Assembly: GCA_016930995.1 (NCBI GenBank)
Contig: JAFGFQ010000008.1
Location: forward strand, 1-16,178
DNA length: 16,178 bases
Origin: Thermoplasmatota archaeon
Lineage (GTDB): Archaea; Thermoplasmatota; E2; DHVEG-1
Reading direction: 5' to 3'
This document shows, one piece after another, positions 8,577 to 14,805 of this stretch; positions within the stretch are counted from its first letter, which is position 1, and each line of letters opens with the position of its first letter. The translations under genes and the position numbers were made by a program. The notes beneath the pieces are model-generated. The model was not told where the DNA came from and ran no database searches. It was given only the letters and a program-made list of their open reading frames with translations.

Positions 8577-8629
8577 GCAACTTCTAGCCAGAGCAGATAA
8601 ACAGCTCTGAGTTGCTTATTCTTTTTTTA
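8577..8629 (+). terminator. Hairpin followed by T tract after the 75-aa gene
   Basis: CAGAGC (8589-8594) pairs with GCTCTG (8604-8609), and the outer arms GCAACT (8577-8582) and AGTTGC (8610-8615) also pair, leaving a six-base bulge on the left. A T-rich tail (8616-8628) follows. An alternative outer pairing is ATAAGCA (8565-8571) with TGCTTAT (8613-8619). The shape is like an intrinsic terminator, which is uncommon in archaea; the T tail alone could suffice. Confidence 0.6.
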
Positions 8630-8646
8630 TATGCACTGTAGACTAT

Positions 8647-9330
8647 TTATTTGTATCTAATGAAGTATTCTTCGTTCTGCCAGAGTGATACATCAGGTTT
8701 TTTCCTGAAATAATAAACTTGCTTTGCTTTCTGATGTGCCGAACCAAAAAGCCGCGGATGGAAAACGTGTTGGTTTTGCCGCAGATGCACAGAGGGTTCA
8801 AAGAAATGAGGCAGTCGTTTGCTGATACACATTGTCACCACATATTTCGCGCAGAGCAAGGATAACAACACTTCACCGCACAGCAGGAAGACGCCAAGAC
8901 CCCACCCTTCTGTTAAGAATTTCTGTGAAATATGATACTGTTGGTACAATGCATTCAACCCAATCATAGTGACAAGAGAGAAAGCCAAGTAGATGAAATA
9001 CATAAGATCAAGGGTGAGCGGGATTGATTTTTCACCTTGTTTCAGTAACCCGTACAGTTCGTATATATGAAGTAACAGTAAAAAGAACGCGGCAGGACCA
9101 ATAAGCAGGCAGAACATATACAAGGTGATGTCAAAATTTGTAACAAGCGGTGTAAAGAGCAGATAGGAAAATGTGAGAAGAACAGCAGCAACAAGGCTTG
9201 CCAGAATCACTGTATCAATACAATGCTGTCGTGTCATTTCTGTAAGGATTTGCTGTGTATCCTGGAGCTGATTTGTTACTTTTTCAATATCCTCTTTTCG
9301 TTGTTGAAAATACTCCGTATTTATTCCCAT
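8647..9330 (-). CDS. Four-helix membrane protein with N-terminal coiled coil, unknown
   Basis: A 227-aa protein that I do not recognise. Residues about 5-35 are charged and Gln-rich (FQQRKEDIEKVTNQLQDTQQ), likely a short coiled coil on the cytoplasmic side. Four hydrophobic segments follow: TVILASLVAAVLLTFSYLLF, LYMFCLLIGPAAFFLLLLHI, LDLMYFIYLAFSLVTMIGL and LGVFLLCGEVLLSLLCAKYV. A basic, aromatic tail of about 60 residues follows. The start is ATG 9330 (or GTG 9333). GAGGTG (9331-9336, reverse) abuts it and matches the 16S 3' end, but the spacing is unusually short. A TATA box at 9369-9381 on this strand fits a leader of about 20 bases. The topology suggests a small sensor or scaffold, but no catalytic motif is visible. 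Confidence 0.7.
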   Translation of the reverse strand: MGINTEYFQQRKEDIEKVTNQLQDTQQILTEMTRQHCIDTVILASLVAAVLLTFSYLLFTPLVTNFDITLYMFCLLIGPAAFFLLLLHIYELYGLLKQGEKSIPLTLDLMYFIYLAFSLVTMIGLNALYQQYHISQKFLTEGWGLGVFLLCGEVLLSLLCAKYVVTMCISKRLPHFFEPSVHLRQNQHVFHPRLFGSAHQKAKQVYYFRKKPDVSLWQNEEYFIRYK

Positions 9331-9368
9331 CACCTCAAATGTGCTTCAGAGAGATGTAATCGTTTCAG

Positions 9369-9381
9369 TAGTATAAAAATA
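9369..9381 (-). promoter_or_regulatory. TATA box of the four-helix membrane protein gene
   Basis: Read on the minus strand, ATTTTTATACTAC lies about 45 bases before the start at 9330, predicting a transcript start near 9350 and a leader that includes the GAGGTG motif. Confidence 0.5.
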
Positions 9382-9517
9382 TTCAAGATAGACTCAGAAA
9401 GAAAAATCACCAAGATCTCTTTACTCAAGGAGTCTCTCAGTATTGTATCATGCTGCGGAGAATTGCCTTATGAGGTATTTGCATGTGTCTCTTGTGGGGT
9501 TTGTTTTACGACGGATA

Positions 9518-9573
9518 CATAAATTTATTAAGCAGAGTGCTTATTGAACTTCAACGTATACTACCTAGGGGGT
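9518..9573 (+). promoter_or_regulatory. Promoter, dyad and ribosome site of the papain-like protease
   Basis: CATAAATTTATT (9518-9529) is the TATA candidate. TAAGCA and TGCTTA (9529-9534 and 9538-9543) form a 6-bp dyad with three-base spacer just downstream of it, where a repressor could block initiation. AGGGGGT (9567-9573) is the ribosome site for ATG 9579 and decides against the longer frame opening at 9483. Confidence 0.5.
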
Positions 9574-9578
9574 ATTCT

Positions 9579-10859
9579 ATGAAGACATCATTTCTTGCTA
9601 TTGGGTGCTGTCTGCTATTGATTTGGGTGCCAATCGGGATGAGTGATTGTGGCTGCACCCCTCCTCAGTCATCGCCTGAAAACACACATGAACAGACGAA
9701 CAAACCATGGATTTCCGATGTGGATTTAACGGATTTACATAAGCAAGCTATTAGAGAGAAATGGACGTTTACCGTTGGGAGAAATCCTGCGACACAGCAG
9801 CCTTTTTCAGACCTCTGTGGACTTGTCGAGCCGGAGAACTGGTGGGTGGATGCATCGTTTGATCCATGTACCCCAACAAGCGTTTTACCATCTTGTTTTG
9901 ACTGGCGTAAGCTTGGAGGGTGCACACCGGTGAAGAATCAAGGAGGGTGTGGAAGCTGCTGGGCGTTTGGTACGGTCGCTCCGCTCGAATGTAACATTCT
10001 CATACAGGACCACATGGAAGTGGACCTTGCAGAACAATGGTTGGTAAGCTGTAATCAACACGGTTGGGGGTGTAATGGTGGATGGTGGGCTCACGATTAT
10101 CACCAGTGGAAGACCGATTGTTTTAATGGAACTGGTGCGGTTTTGGAAAAAGAGTTTCCCTATAAAGCAAAGGACCTTCCTTGTGACGGACCGTACCATC
10201 ATTCGTACTCGATTGATTCTTGGAGATACATCGGATTTTCCCAGCATGTACCTTCACCAGATGCTATTAAACATGCTATCATGACGTATGGTCCTGTGTC
10301 CGTTGCCTGCGCTGTTACCGACGCGTTTGGAGCGTACACTGGAGGTGTCTTTAATCAAAATGATCCCGATGCACAGATCAACCATGCTGTTGCTCTGGTC
10401 GGTTGGGATGACACGCACGGGACAAACGGTGTCTGGTTCCTGCGGAATTCCTGGGGGCCTGGGTGGGGTGAAGACGGTTACATGCGTATCGAATATGGGG
10501 TATGCAAGGTCGGTTATGGCGCATGTTATGTTGTCTATCCGCTGAAAACAAAAATCGAAATCAACAGCGGGTTGTTTGGTGTGAACATTGGGATTAGAAA
10601 TGTGGGGAACACGGTGACGACCGACATCAAATGGCACATTCTTTTAAACGGGAGTGGTCTATTAAGGACATTTGATATCTCTTTTGAGGATAGCATTGAA
10701 GCATTAGAACCTGGTGCCGTGATGTATCAAAGGATCCCCAATCTTGGGTTTGGTCCTCTCAGGATCTCGGTGACTGTACAGCCATCAAATGCGGGAAAAA
10801 CAGCGAACTATGCAGAGGGGTTCGTATGCGGGTTACTCTTCGTCGTACTGCGAAATTAA
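9579..10859 (+). CDS. Secreted papain-family (C1A) cysteine protease
   Basis: A 426-aa exported endopeptidase. The signal peptide is residues about 1-22 (FLAIGCCLLLIWVP). A short pro-region follows (to about 100), with the WISDVDLTDLHKQA and WTFTVGRNP segments seen ahead of such domains. The catalytic domain begins near PSCFDWRKLGGCTPVKNQGG. Q121 is the oxyanion residue, C127 (GCGSCWAF) the nucleophile, H269 (QINHAVALVGWDD) the base, and N290 (LRNSWGPGWGEDGY) completes the triad. GCNGGW is the usual conserved loop. Residues about 335-426 form an extra Ig-like beta domain (GIRNVGNTVTTDIKWHILLN). The many Cys residues suggest disulfides outside the cell. Start at ATG 9579 because of AGGGGGT upstream and the signal peptide. 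Secreted C1A proteases are unusual in most archaea but fit protein-degrading sediment lineages. Confidence 0.95.
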   Translation: MKTSFLAIGCCLLLIWVPIGMSDCGCTPPQSSPENTHEQTNKPWISDVDLTDLHKQAIREKWTFTVGRNPATQQPFSDLCGLVEPENWWVDASFDPCTPTSVLPSCFDWRKLGGCTPVKNQGGCGSCWAFGTVAPLECNILIQDHMEVDLAEQWLVSCNQHGWGCNGGWWAHDYHQWKTDCFNGTGAVLEKEFPYKAKDLPCDGPYHHSYSIDSWRYIGFSQHVPSPDAIKHAIMTYGPVSVACAVTDAFGAYTGGVFNQNDPDAQINHAVALVGWDDTHGTNGVWFLRNSWGPGWGEDGYMRIEYGVCKVGYGACYVVYPLKTKIEINSGLFGVNIGIRNVGNTVTTDIKWHILLNGSGLLRTFDISFEDSIEALEPGAVMYQRIPNLGFGPLRISVTVQPSNAGKTANYAEGFVCGLLFVVLRN

Positions 10860-10888
10860 TAAATACCTCCTCTAGTGTCTTCAGATAT

Positions 10889-10899
10889 ATTTTTAAACT
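10889..10899 (+). promoter_or_regulatory. TATA box of the zinc-ribbon gene
   Basis: ATTTTTAAACT (10889-10899) predicts a transcript start near 10916. That excludes the upstream ATG 10903 and supports ATG 10933. Confidence 0.5.
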
Positions 10900-10932
10900 C
10901 CCATGGGAATATTCGTTGAGTTCGGGGTTGGC

Positions 10933-11118
10933 ATGAAAAAGGAAACTTGCCCATTCTGTGGACATAGATGGATTCGAAAATCATCCGAGTCGTTGATAGA
11001 ATGTCCAAATTGTCAAACAGAGTATATTATTCAGCCGAGACGCGAAGAAAGAGACAAAGAGGAACTCATCGAGGATGAAGACAGCATCGTCGATGAACTT
11101 GAAGACCGTGCCATCTGA
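10933..11118 (+). CDS. Small zinc-ribbon protein
   Basis: A 61-aa protein whose N-terminal half is a zinc ribbon, C6-P-F-C9 and C24-P-N-C27 (MKKETCPFCGHRW, then ECPNCQTEY), with 14 residues between the knuckles. The C-terminal half is highly charged (RREERDKEELIEDEDSIVDE) and probably a disordered or helical acidic tail. The start is ATG 10933: the predicted transcript start lies after ATG 10903, and GGGGTTG is just upstream. Such small ribbons in archaea usually bind nucleic acid or act as adapters; the partner cannot be told. The membrane-protein gene follows by 21 bases on the same strand and is probably co-transcribed. Confidence 0.75.
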   Translation: MKKETCPFCGHRWIRKSSESLIECPNCQTEYIIQPRREERDKEELIEDEDSIVDELEDRAI

Positions 11119-11139
11119 CGTTTTTTGATTGTGTGTTAG

Positions 11140-11565
11140 ATGAATTACATCACTTTTAAAAAGAACTTATCGATACCTGTTTCCATGGCCGATTGGCTCT
11201 TTGAAGAAGGTTCTTTGGTGCTCACAGGTATCTTTGTGACGTTCATCTCCAGTTGTCTTTATACAATCAATGCTCAAGGGTTTATCGCCCGTGGGAAATA
11301 CCGGAAGAAGGAGGAAGCCATCCTTATCTTTCTGGGCGCGACTGTTTTCTTAGGGCTTGTCACACCGGTAATCCATGAAGTGTCGAAATTGACGATTCTT
11401 ATGGTGCCGATTCCATCAATTTTCGGGATTGTCCTTATTGGATCGAATTTTGTGCTGCACTTCAGTATCCCATCCTGGAAGCAAACCTCGACGAAGTCTC
11501 TTCTTATTTATCTGCTCGGTGTCTTTTTAATCGTCCTCGGTGCGTTGGTGTATAACTACCTGTAA
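11140..11565 (+). CDS. Four-helix integral membrane protein, unknown
   Basis: A 141-aa hydrophobic protein that I do not recognise. Four likely membrane segments are visible: SLVLTGIFVTFISSCLYTIN, ILIFLGATVFLGLVTPVI, TILMVPIPSIFGIVLIGSNF and LLIYLLGVFLIVLGALVYNY. The short basic loop RGKYRKKEEA between helices 1 and 2 favours the inside. No ribosome site stands before ATG 11140, nor before the in-frame ATG 11185, so the start is uncertain; coupling to the zinc-ribbon gene 21 bases upstream is possible. No catalytic or transport signature is visible. Confidence 0.65.
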   Translation: MNYITFKKNLSIPVSMADWLFEEGSLVLTGIFVTFISSCLYTINAQGFIARGKYRKKEEAILIFLGATVFLGLVTPVIHEVSKLTILMVPIPSIFGIVLIGSNFVLHFSIPSWKQTSTKSLLIYLLGVFLIVLGALVYNYL

Positions 11566-11654
11566 GCTCGTCAGGCACCCTTTCTCGTTTCTGTCTTTTT
11601 CTCGAAGAAATATTTTGTAGCATTAGGGGAGATCATCATGGCTAATTTTAATAG

Positions 11655-11681
11655 TATAATTTATATAGTATGTAAATTATA
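11655..11681 (+). promoter_or_regulatory. TATA region with perfect 9-bp inverted repeat
   Basis: TATAATTTA (11655-11663) and TAAATTATA (11673-11681) are exact reverse complements separated by nine bases. The left arm and spacer contain the TATA box (TTTATATAG). Distance to ATG 11717 fits a start near 11690 and the GAGGT ribosome site at 11706-11710. A dimeric regulator could bind over the TATA box. Confidence 0.5.
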
Positions 11682-11716
11682 ATAATACATATGAATATAA
11701 GAAACGAGGTATAACT

Positions 11717-12148
11717 ATGGACCCACTCTTACAATTCATTTTTGGAATGACGCTTGCAATTATACTGCATGAACTCACCCATCTCTTGACCATACTCTAC
11801 TACAAAATCCCCTTCAAGGCGATTGTTCTCACAAAATGGTCTGCGGTCGGATTTCTCGTCGATAACGAATCCTACGTATCTGACAATAAAAAATTGGTAT
11901 TTTTATATTTTTCACCACTCATTTGGAGCTTAGTGTACTTCATCAACCCAAACGAACCCTTCTTCCTCATGTTCCCCATCGTCAATATCTTCGGTGGCAT
12001 CGGAGATTTCTACAGCTTTTTTAAACTGATTGTCATCCCGCCAGAAAAAAGAATAGAACTGGCAAACAACAGCGATGAGAAGGTTCTGAAAAAAATCATC
12101 TGGAGAAAGGATATCTCGCTTAAAAGCAAGGCAGTAAACGGAAAATAA
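11717..12148 (+). CDS. Small membrane-embedded HExxH metalloprotease candidate
   Basis: A 143-aa membrane protein. The first helix carries H18-E19-L-T-H22 (IILHELTHLLTIL), the zinc-binding and catalytic motif of gluzincin/site-2-type proteases. A second hydrophobic segment spans about 60-76 (LVFLYFSPLIWSLVYFI). A third, about 82-105, contains N90 and D97 (IVNIFGGIGDFYSFF), placed as the third zinc ligand is in small DUF3267-like and site-2-like peptidases. The tail is basic (KKIIWRKDISLKSK). It is much shorter than SpoIVFB-type S2P. Start ATG 11717 with GAGGT (11706-11710). Putative role: intramembrane or membrane-side proteolysis; no substrate gene is evident. Catalytic activity is inferred from the motif. 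Confidence 0.65.
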   Translation: MDPLLQFIFGMTLAIILHELTHLLTILYYKIPFKAIVLTKWSAVGFLVDNESYVSDNKKLVFLYFSPLIWSLVYFINPNEPFFLMFPIVNIFGGIGDFYSFFKLIVIPPEKRIELANNSDEKVLKKIIWRKDISLKSKAVNGK

Positions 12149-12219
12149 CCACGGTTTTTACCTCTGCCATTTCTTTTTTTCTCCATCCACATCAAGTGCG
12201 CTGTTGTTGGCTGATAAAC

Positions 12220-12645
12220 TTACACAATGCGGTCCTGAGTTTGATTTAAAGAGATTTTTCTTTGAGCAATCGAATCTTCGATATTGACTGTCTCTCCGGT
12301 AGGGCTTACTCCCGGGAGCGGATCGCCCCCTTCTTCTTTTATTTTGTACCGTGCGCATTTGGTATGGTTCTCTTGTGATAAACAAAAAGCATAGACCGGT
12401 TTTGTGATAAACGAGTAGATTGTGTCATCCTCATTTAATAACTTAAAAAATTCCGGGACATGCAGAGGAAACATATTCAGGCAAGAATCAAGATATTTAC
12501 ATCGGAAATCACTTTTCAAGATATTGTAAATCATACATTTCTGATGCCTTTCGGACTCGCATAAGGAAAAATCCCGGTATTTTAGGATCGCAGGATACGT
12601 CTTGAGACAATCTCTGGTAAAATCGATATAATACGGGCAATTCAT
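12220..12645 (-). CDS. Cys-rich protein with duplicated four-Cys module
   Basis: A 141-aa protein that I do not recognise. It contains two related modules: C3-x9-C13-x15-C29-x7-C37 and C49-x5-C55-x32-C88-x8-C97. Each has an initial CxY, a C-L-x2-[YF]-P step, a hydrophobic stretch, and a closing C-x-S-x-x-x-H-x-K-C with a Tyr three residues on (KCMIY, KCARY). That ending resembles C-A-R-Y tails that I recall from uncharacterised bacterial and archaeal proteins. Four Cys per module suggest a zinc or Fe-S site. The last ~40 residues are polar and probably disordered. ATG 12645 is preferred; GTG 12660 is the in-frame alternative. There is no signal peptide, so it is cytoplasmic. It is divergent from the S15 hydrolase gene and convergent with the HExxH gene, with a T-rich tract (12154-12180) between the latter pair. 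Confidence 0.65.
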   Translation of the reverse strand: MNCPYYIDFTRDCLKTYPAILKYRDFSLCESERHQKCMIYNILKSDFRCKYLDSCLNMFPLHVPEFFKLLNEDDTIYSFITKPVYAFCLSQENHTKCARYKIKEEGGDPLPGVSPTGETVNIEDSIAQRKISLNQTQDRIV

Positions 12646-12735
12646 ATTCGTACCATCCACGGAAAATCATATTGTTTGAGGGCATAAAAACGTTGTGTAA
12701 GTTTTTTAAAAAAATAACCATTTACAAATAGGTTG

Positions 12736-12774
12736 TTTTGTTTTGAAAACAAAAACGAAAAGAAAGATTTAAAT
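12736..12774 (+). promoter_or_regulatory. Palindrome and TATA box before the S15 hydrolase gene
   Basis: TTTTGTTTT (12736-12744) and AAAACAAAA (12746-12754) are exact reverse complements around one G. TTTAAAT (12768-12774) follows as the TATA box, with GAGG (12798-12801) before ATG 12809. The palindrome sits just upstream of the TATA/BRE position, between two divergent genes, where an activator or shared operator would be expected. A/T simplicity makes chance occurrence possible. Confidence 0.4.
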
Positions 12775-12808
12775 GAAACCGATGGATAAAAAAAAATGAG
12801 GCACATCA

Positions 12809-14590
12809 ATGAAAAAAATTTTTCCCACCCTTGTCCTGCTCTTATTCGTTTTTCCAATCTGGATTGGCCAAAGCACAACTTCCAATCTAACACCGACTCT
12901 CCTTAATGAACCACAACCATCAATACAAAAAAACACACCCTGTGCATTGCCACGGTTTAAAACAACATTCATGATTCCGATGCGTGATGGCACCAACCTT
13001 GCCACAGACATCTATCGACCGATCATCCGTTCCTCCCCCCATGGAACTCTGCTGATACGAACACCCTACAATAAAGATACTCTTTTCATACTTGGAATTT
13101 TTGGGATTCTCCGGGGATGGCCAACCGTCATCCAGGATATGCGTGGACGCTGCGCATCAGAGGGGACGGATACCGCTTTTAAAAATGAAAGCACCGATGG
13201 AGTCGATACCCTAGCATGGATTGCGAACCAATCCTGGTCGAATGGGAAGATTGTGACCTACGGGCTGTCTGCTCTGGGGATCACCCAGTACTGCTTGGCG
13301 GGGGCAAACCCAAAGCATCTTACCTGTCAATATGTGCAAGTCGCAACACCAAGCCTCTTCAAACATGCTGCGTTCCAAGGAGGGGAATTCAGGAAGGACC
13401 TTGTGGAAGATTGGTTACGAAGCCAGAATAACAGTGTCATGATTCCTGAGATTCTAGATAATGAAAACTTTACCCTTGCGTACTGGGGCAATGTCACCCT
13501 TGAAGATAACTGGGAGGATGTTAACGTCCCTGCGATCCATGTCGGAGGATGGTATGATATCTTCAGCCAGGGGACCATTGATGCGTTTATCGGGTATCAA
13601 CATGCTGCAGGACCAGGTGCACGCGGAAAATCGAAGCTCATCATCGGGCCTTGGACACATACTGGTTTTTTTTCTCGCAAACAGGGTGAGCTCACCTACC
13701 CGAGGAACTCCCTTGATAGGTTTTCATTACAGATGTTCAGGGACATGGTCCAATGCTATGTCATGAACAACACGAATGATTTTTCCAAGTGGCCAACGGT
13801 TTTTTACTACGTCATGGGTGACGTCGATGAGAAGGACGCTCCCGGGAATGAATGGCGTACTGCAGACGACTGGCCGATTCCTGCCTCTGTGAAAGAATGG
13901 TATTTCCATAAGGATGGATCGCTTAGGACAGAAACTCCCGTCGCTGATGAACCACTCTCCTATGAGTATGATCCCACCAACCCCGTTCCGACGATAGGGG
14001 GGAAGAATCTGTTTTCACCAGCAGGTCCTTATGATCAGCGTCCTGTGGAAAACCGCTCTGATGTGCTGGTCCTCTCAAGTGATGTACTTGGAGAACCATA
14101 TGAAGCGACCGGTCCGGTGATCGCACGCTTATTTGTGTCTTCTGACTGCCCTGATACAGATTTTACCGTGAAACTCATTGATGTCTACCCGGATGGACGT
14201 TCGATGCTGATCACCGATGGGATTCTTAGGATGCGAAACAGAGACGGACAGGACCACTGGGAGTTTATGGAACCTGGCGTCATGTATGAAGTTGAGGTTG
14301 ATCTCTGGAGCACGTCCTATGTGTGGAATACCGGGCATCGCATTCGAGTTGAGGTCTCCTCCTCGAACTATCCCCGTTTTCTGAACAACCCAAATACTGC
14401 TGAAAGAGCCGGAAGGAACACTACCTATCGTATCGCTCATAATACCGTCTATGTCGATTCAACGCATGCATCCTGTATTCTGCTTCCAGAACCAATCAAC
14501 ATTACGATGAAGATAACAGCAGAACCATCGTTACAGCTCAAGACCAACCCTTTGTTTTTTCATCGGTTGCTGTGGTTCTGTTATTATTGA
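12809..14590 (+). CDS. Secreted S15/CocE-NonD family hydrolase (X-Pro dipeptidyl-peptidase-like)
   Basis: A 593-aa exported serine hydrolase. The signal peptide is residues about 1-22 (FPTLVLLLFVFPIWIG). The alpha/beta-hydrolase domain opens with MIPMRDGTNLATDIYRP, whose Tyr (Y69) matches the oxyanion-hole Tyr of cocaine esterase. The nucleophile is S154 in YGLSALGITQY. D250 (HVGGWYDIF) and H284 (IIGPWTH) complete the triad. The C-terminal jelly-roll of PepX/CocE enzymes is clear (NPVPTIGGKN, GPYDQRPVENRSDVLVLSSD, SSDCPDTDFTVKLIDVYPDG). The family includes X-Pro dipeptidyl-peptidases, esterases and beta-lactam acylases; the exact substrate cannot be read. Next to secreted proteases, release of proline-containing dipeptides from exported protein is a reasonable guess. 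In the nucleophile motif, Ala replaces the Tyr that usually follows Ser. The protein ends in a short hydrophobic tail (LFFHRLLWFCYY). Confidence 0.92.
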   Translation: MKKIFPTLVLLLFVFPIWIGQSTTSNLTPTLLNEPQPSIQKNTPCALPRFKTTFMIPMRDGTNLATDIYRPIIRSSPHGTLLIRTPYNKDTLFILGIFGILRGWPTVIQDMRGRCASEGTDTAFKNESTDGVDTLAWIANQSWSNGKIVTYGLSALGITQYCLAGANPKHLTCQYVQVATPSLFKHAAFQGGEFRKDLVEDWLRSQNNSVMIPEILDNENFTLAYWGNVTLEDNWEDVNVPAIHVGGWYDIFSQGTIDAFIGYQHAAGPGARGKSKLIIGPWTHTGFFSRKQGELTYPRNSLDRFSLQMFRDMVQCYVMNNTNDFSKWPTVFYYVMGDVDEKDAPGNEWRTADDWPIPASVKEWYFHKDGSLRTETPVADEPLSYEYDPTNPVPTIGGKNLFSPAGPYDQRPVENRSDVLVLSSDVLGEPYEATGPVIARLFVSSDCPDTDFTVKLIDVYPDGRSMLITDGILRMRNRDGQDHWEFMEPGVMYEVEVDLWSTSYVWNTGHRIRVEVSSSNYPRFLNNPNTAERAGRNTTYRIAHNTVYVDSTHASCILLPEPINITMKITAEPSLQLKTNPLFFHRLLWFCYY

Positions 14591-14604
14591 GGAAACGTCT
14601 TCAA

Positions 14605-14660
14605 TGTTTTTTAATCAGAGGAAAAATTTTTGTTAAAAAACTAGTTGTTTCTTTTTTCAA
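14605..14660 (+). terminator. T-rich tracts after the S15 gene
   Basis: T runs near 14607-14612, 14627-14631 and 14652-14657 follow the S15 stop within 70 bases and precede the next promoter, as expected of archaeal oligo-T termination. No convincing hairpin is seen. Confidence 0.4.
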
Positions 14661-14742
14661 CTAATCGATCATATGAGGTTCTTGTGAGAAGGATTTATTT
14701 TCAAATTTTTTGTTATTTTTGTTTCAATTAAGTGACAATAGA

Positions 14743-14798
14743 CTTATATAATATATGAACAATGTTAACTTATACCAAATACCTATTTGGGGAGGTTG
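14743..14798 (+). promoter_or_regulatory. Promoter and ribosome site of the C39-like protease
   Basis: CTTATATAAT (14743-14752) is a strong TATA box, predicting a transcript start near 14775. GGGGAGGTTG (14789-14798) is the ribosome site, about eight bases before ATG 14806. Confidence 0.65.
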
Positions 14799-14805
14799 AA
14801 AGGAA

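Noticed and set aside
9361..9522. Frame ending in a Cys-rich zinc-ribbon-like tail (CCGELPYEVFACVSCGVCF) upstream of the papain-like protease
   Set aside because: No in-frame ATG, GTG or TTG with a ribosome site precedes it, and it overlaps the promoters of both neighbouring genes. It may be a gene remnant or chance.
9483..9578. Longer N-terminus for the papain-like protease
   Set aside because: It would place 32 residues before a good signal peptide and include the TATA box. ATG 9579 has AGGGGGT upstream.
9603..9610. Lipobox-like AIGC in the protease signal peptide
   Set aside because: The Cys is at residue 10, before the main hydrophobic core, too early for lipoprotein signal cleavage.
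11638..11682. 14-codon ORF after GGGGAG near 11621
   Set aside because: It lies within the AT-rich promoter/dyad of the HExxH gene; composition explains it.
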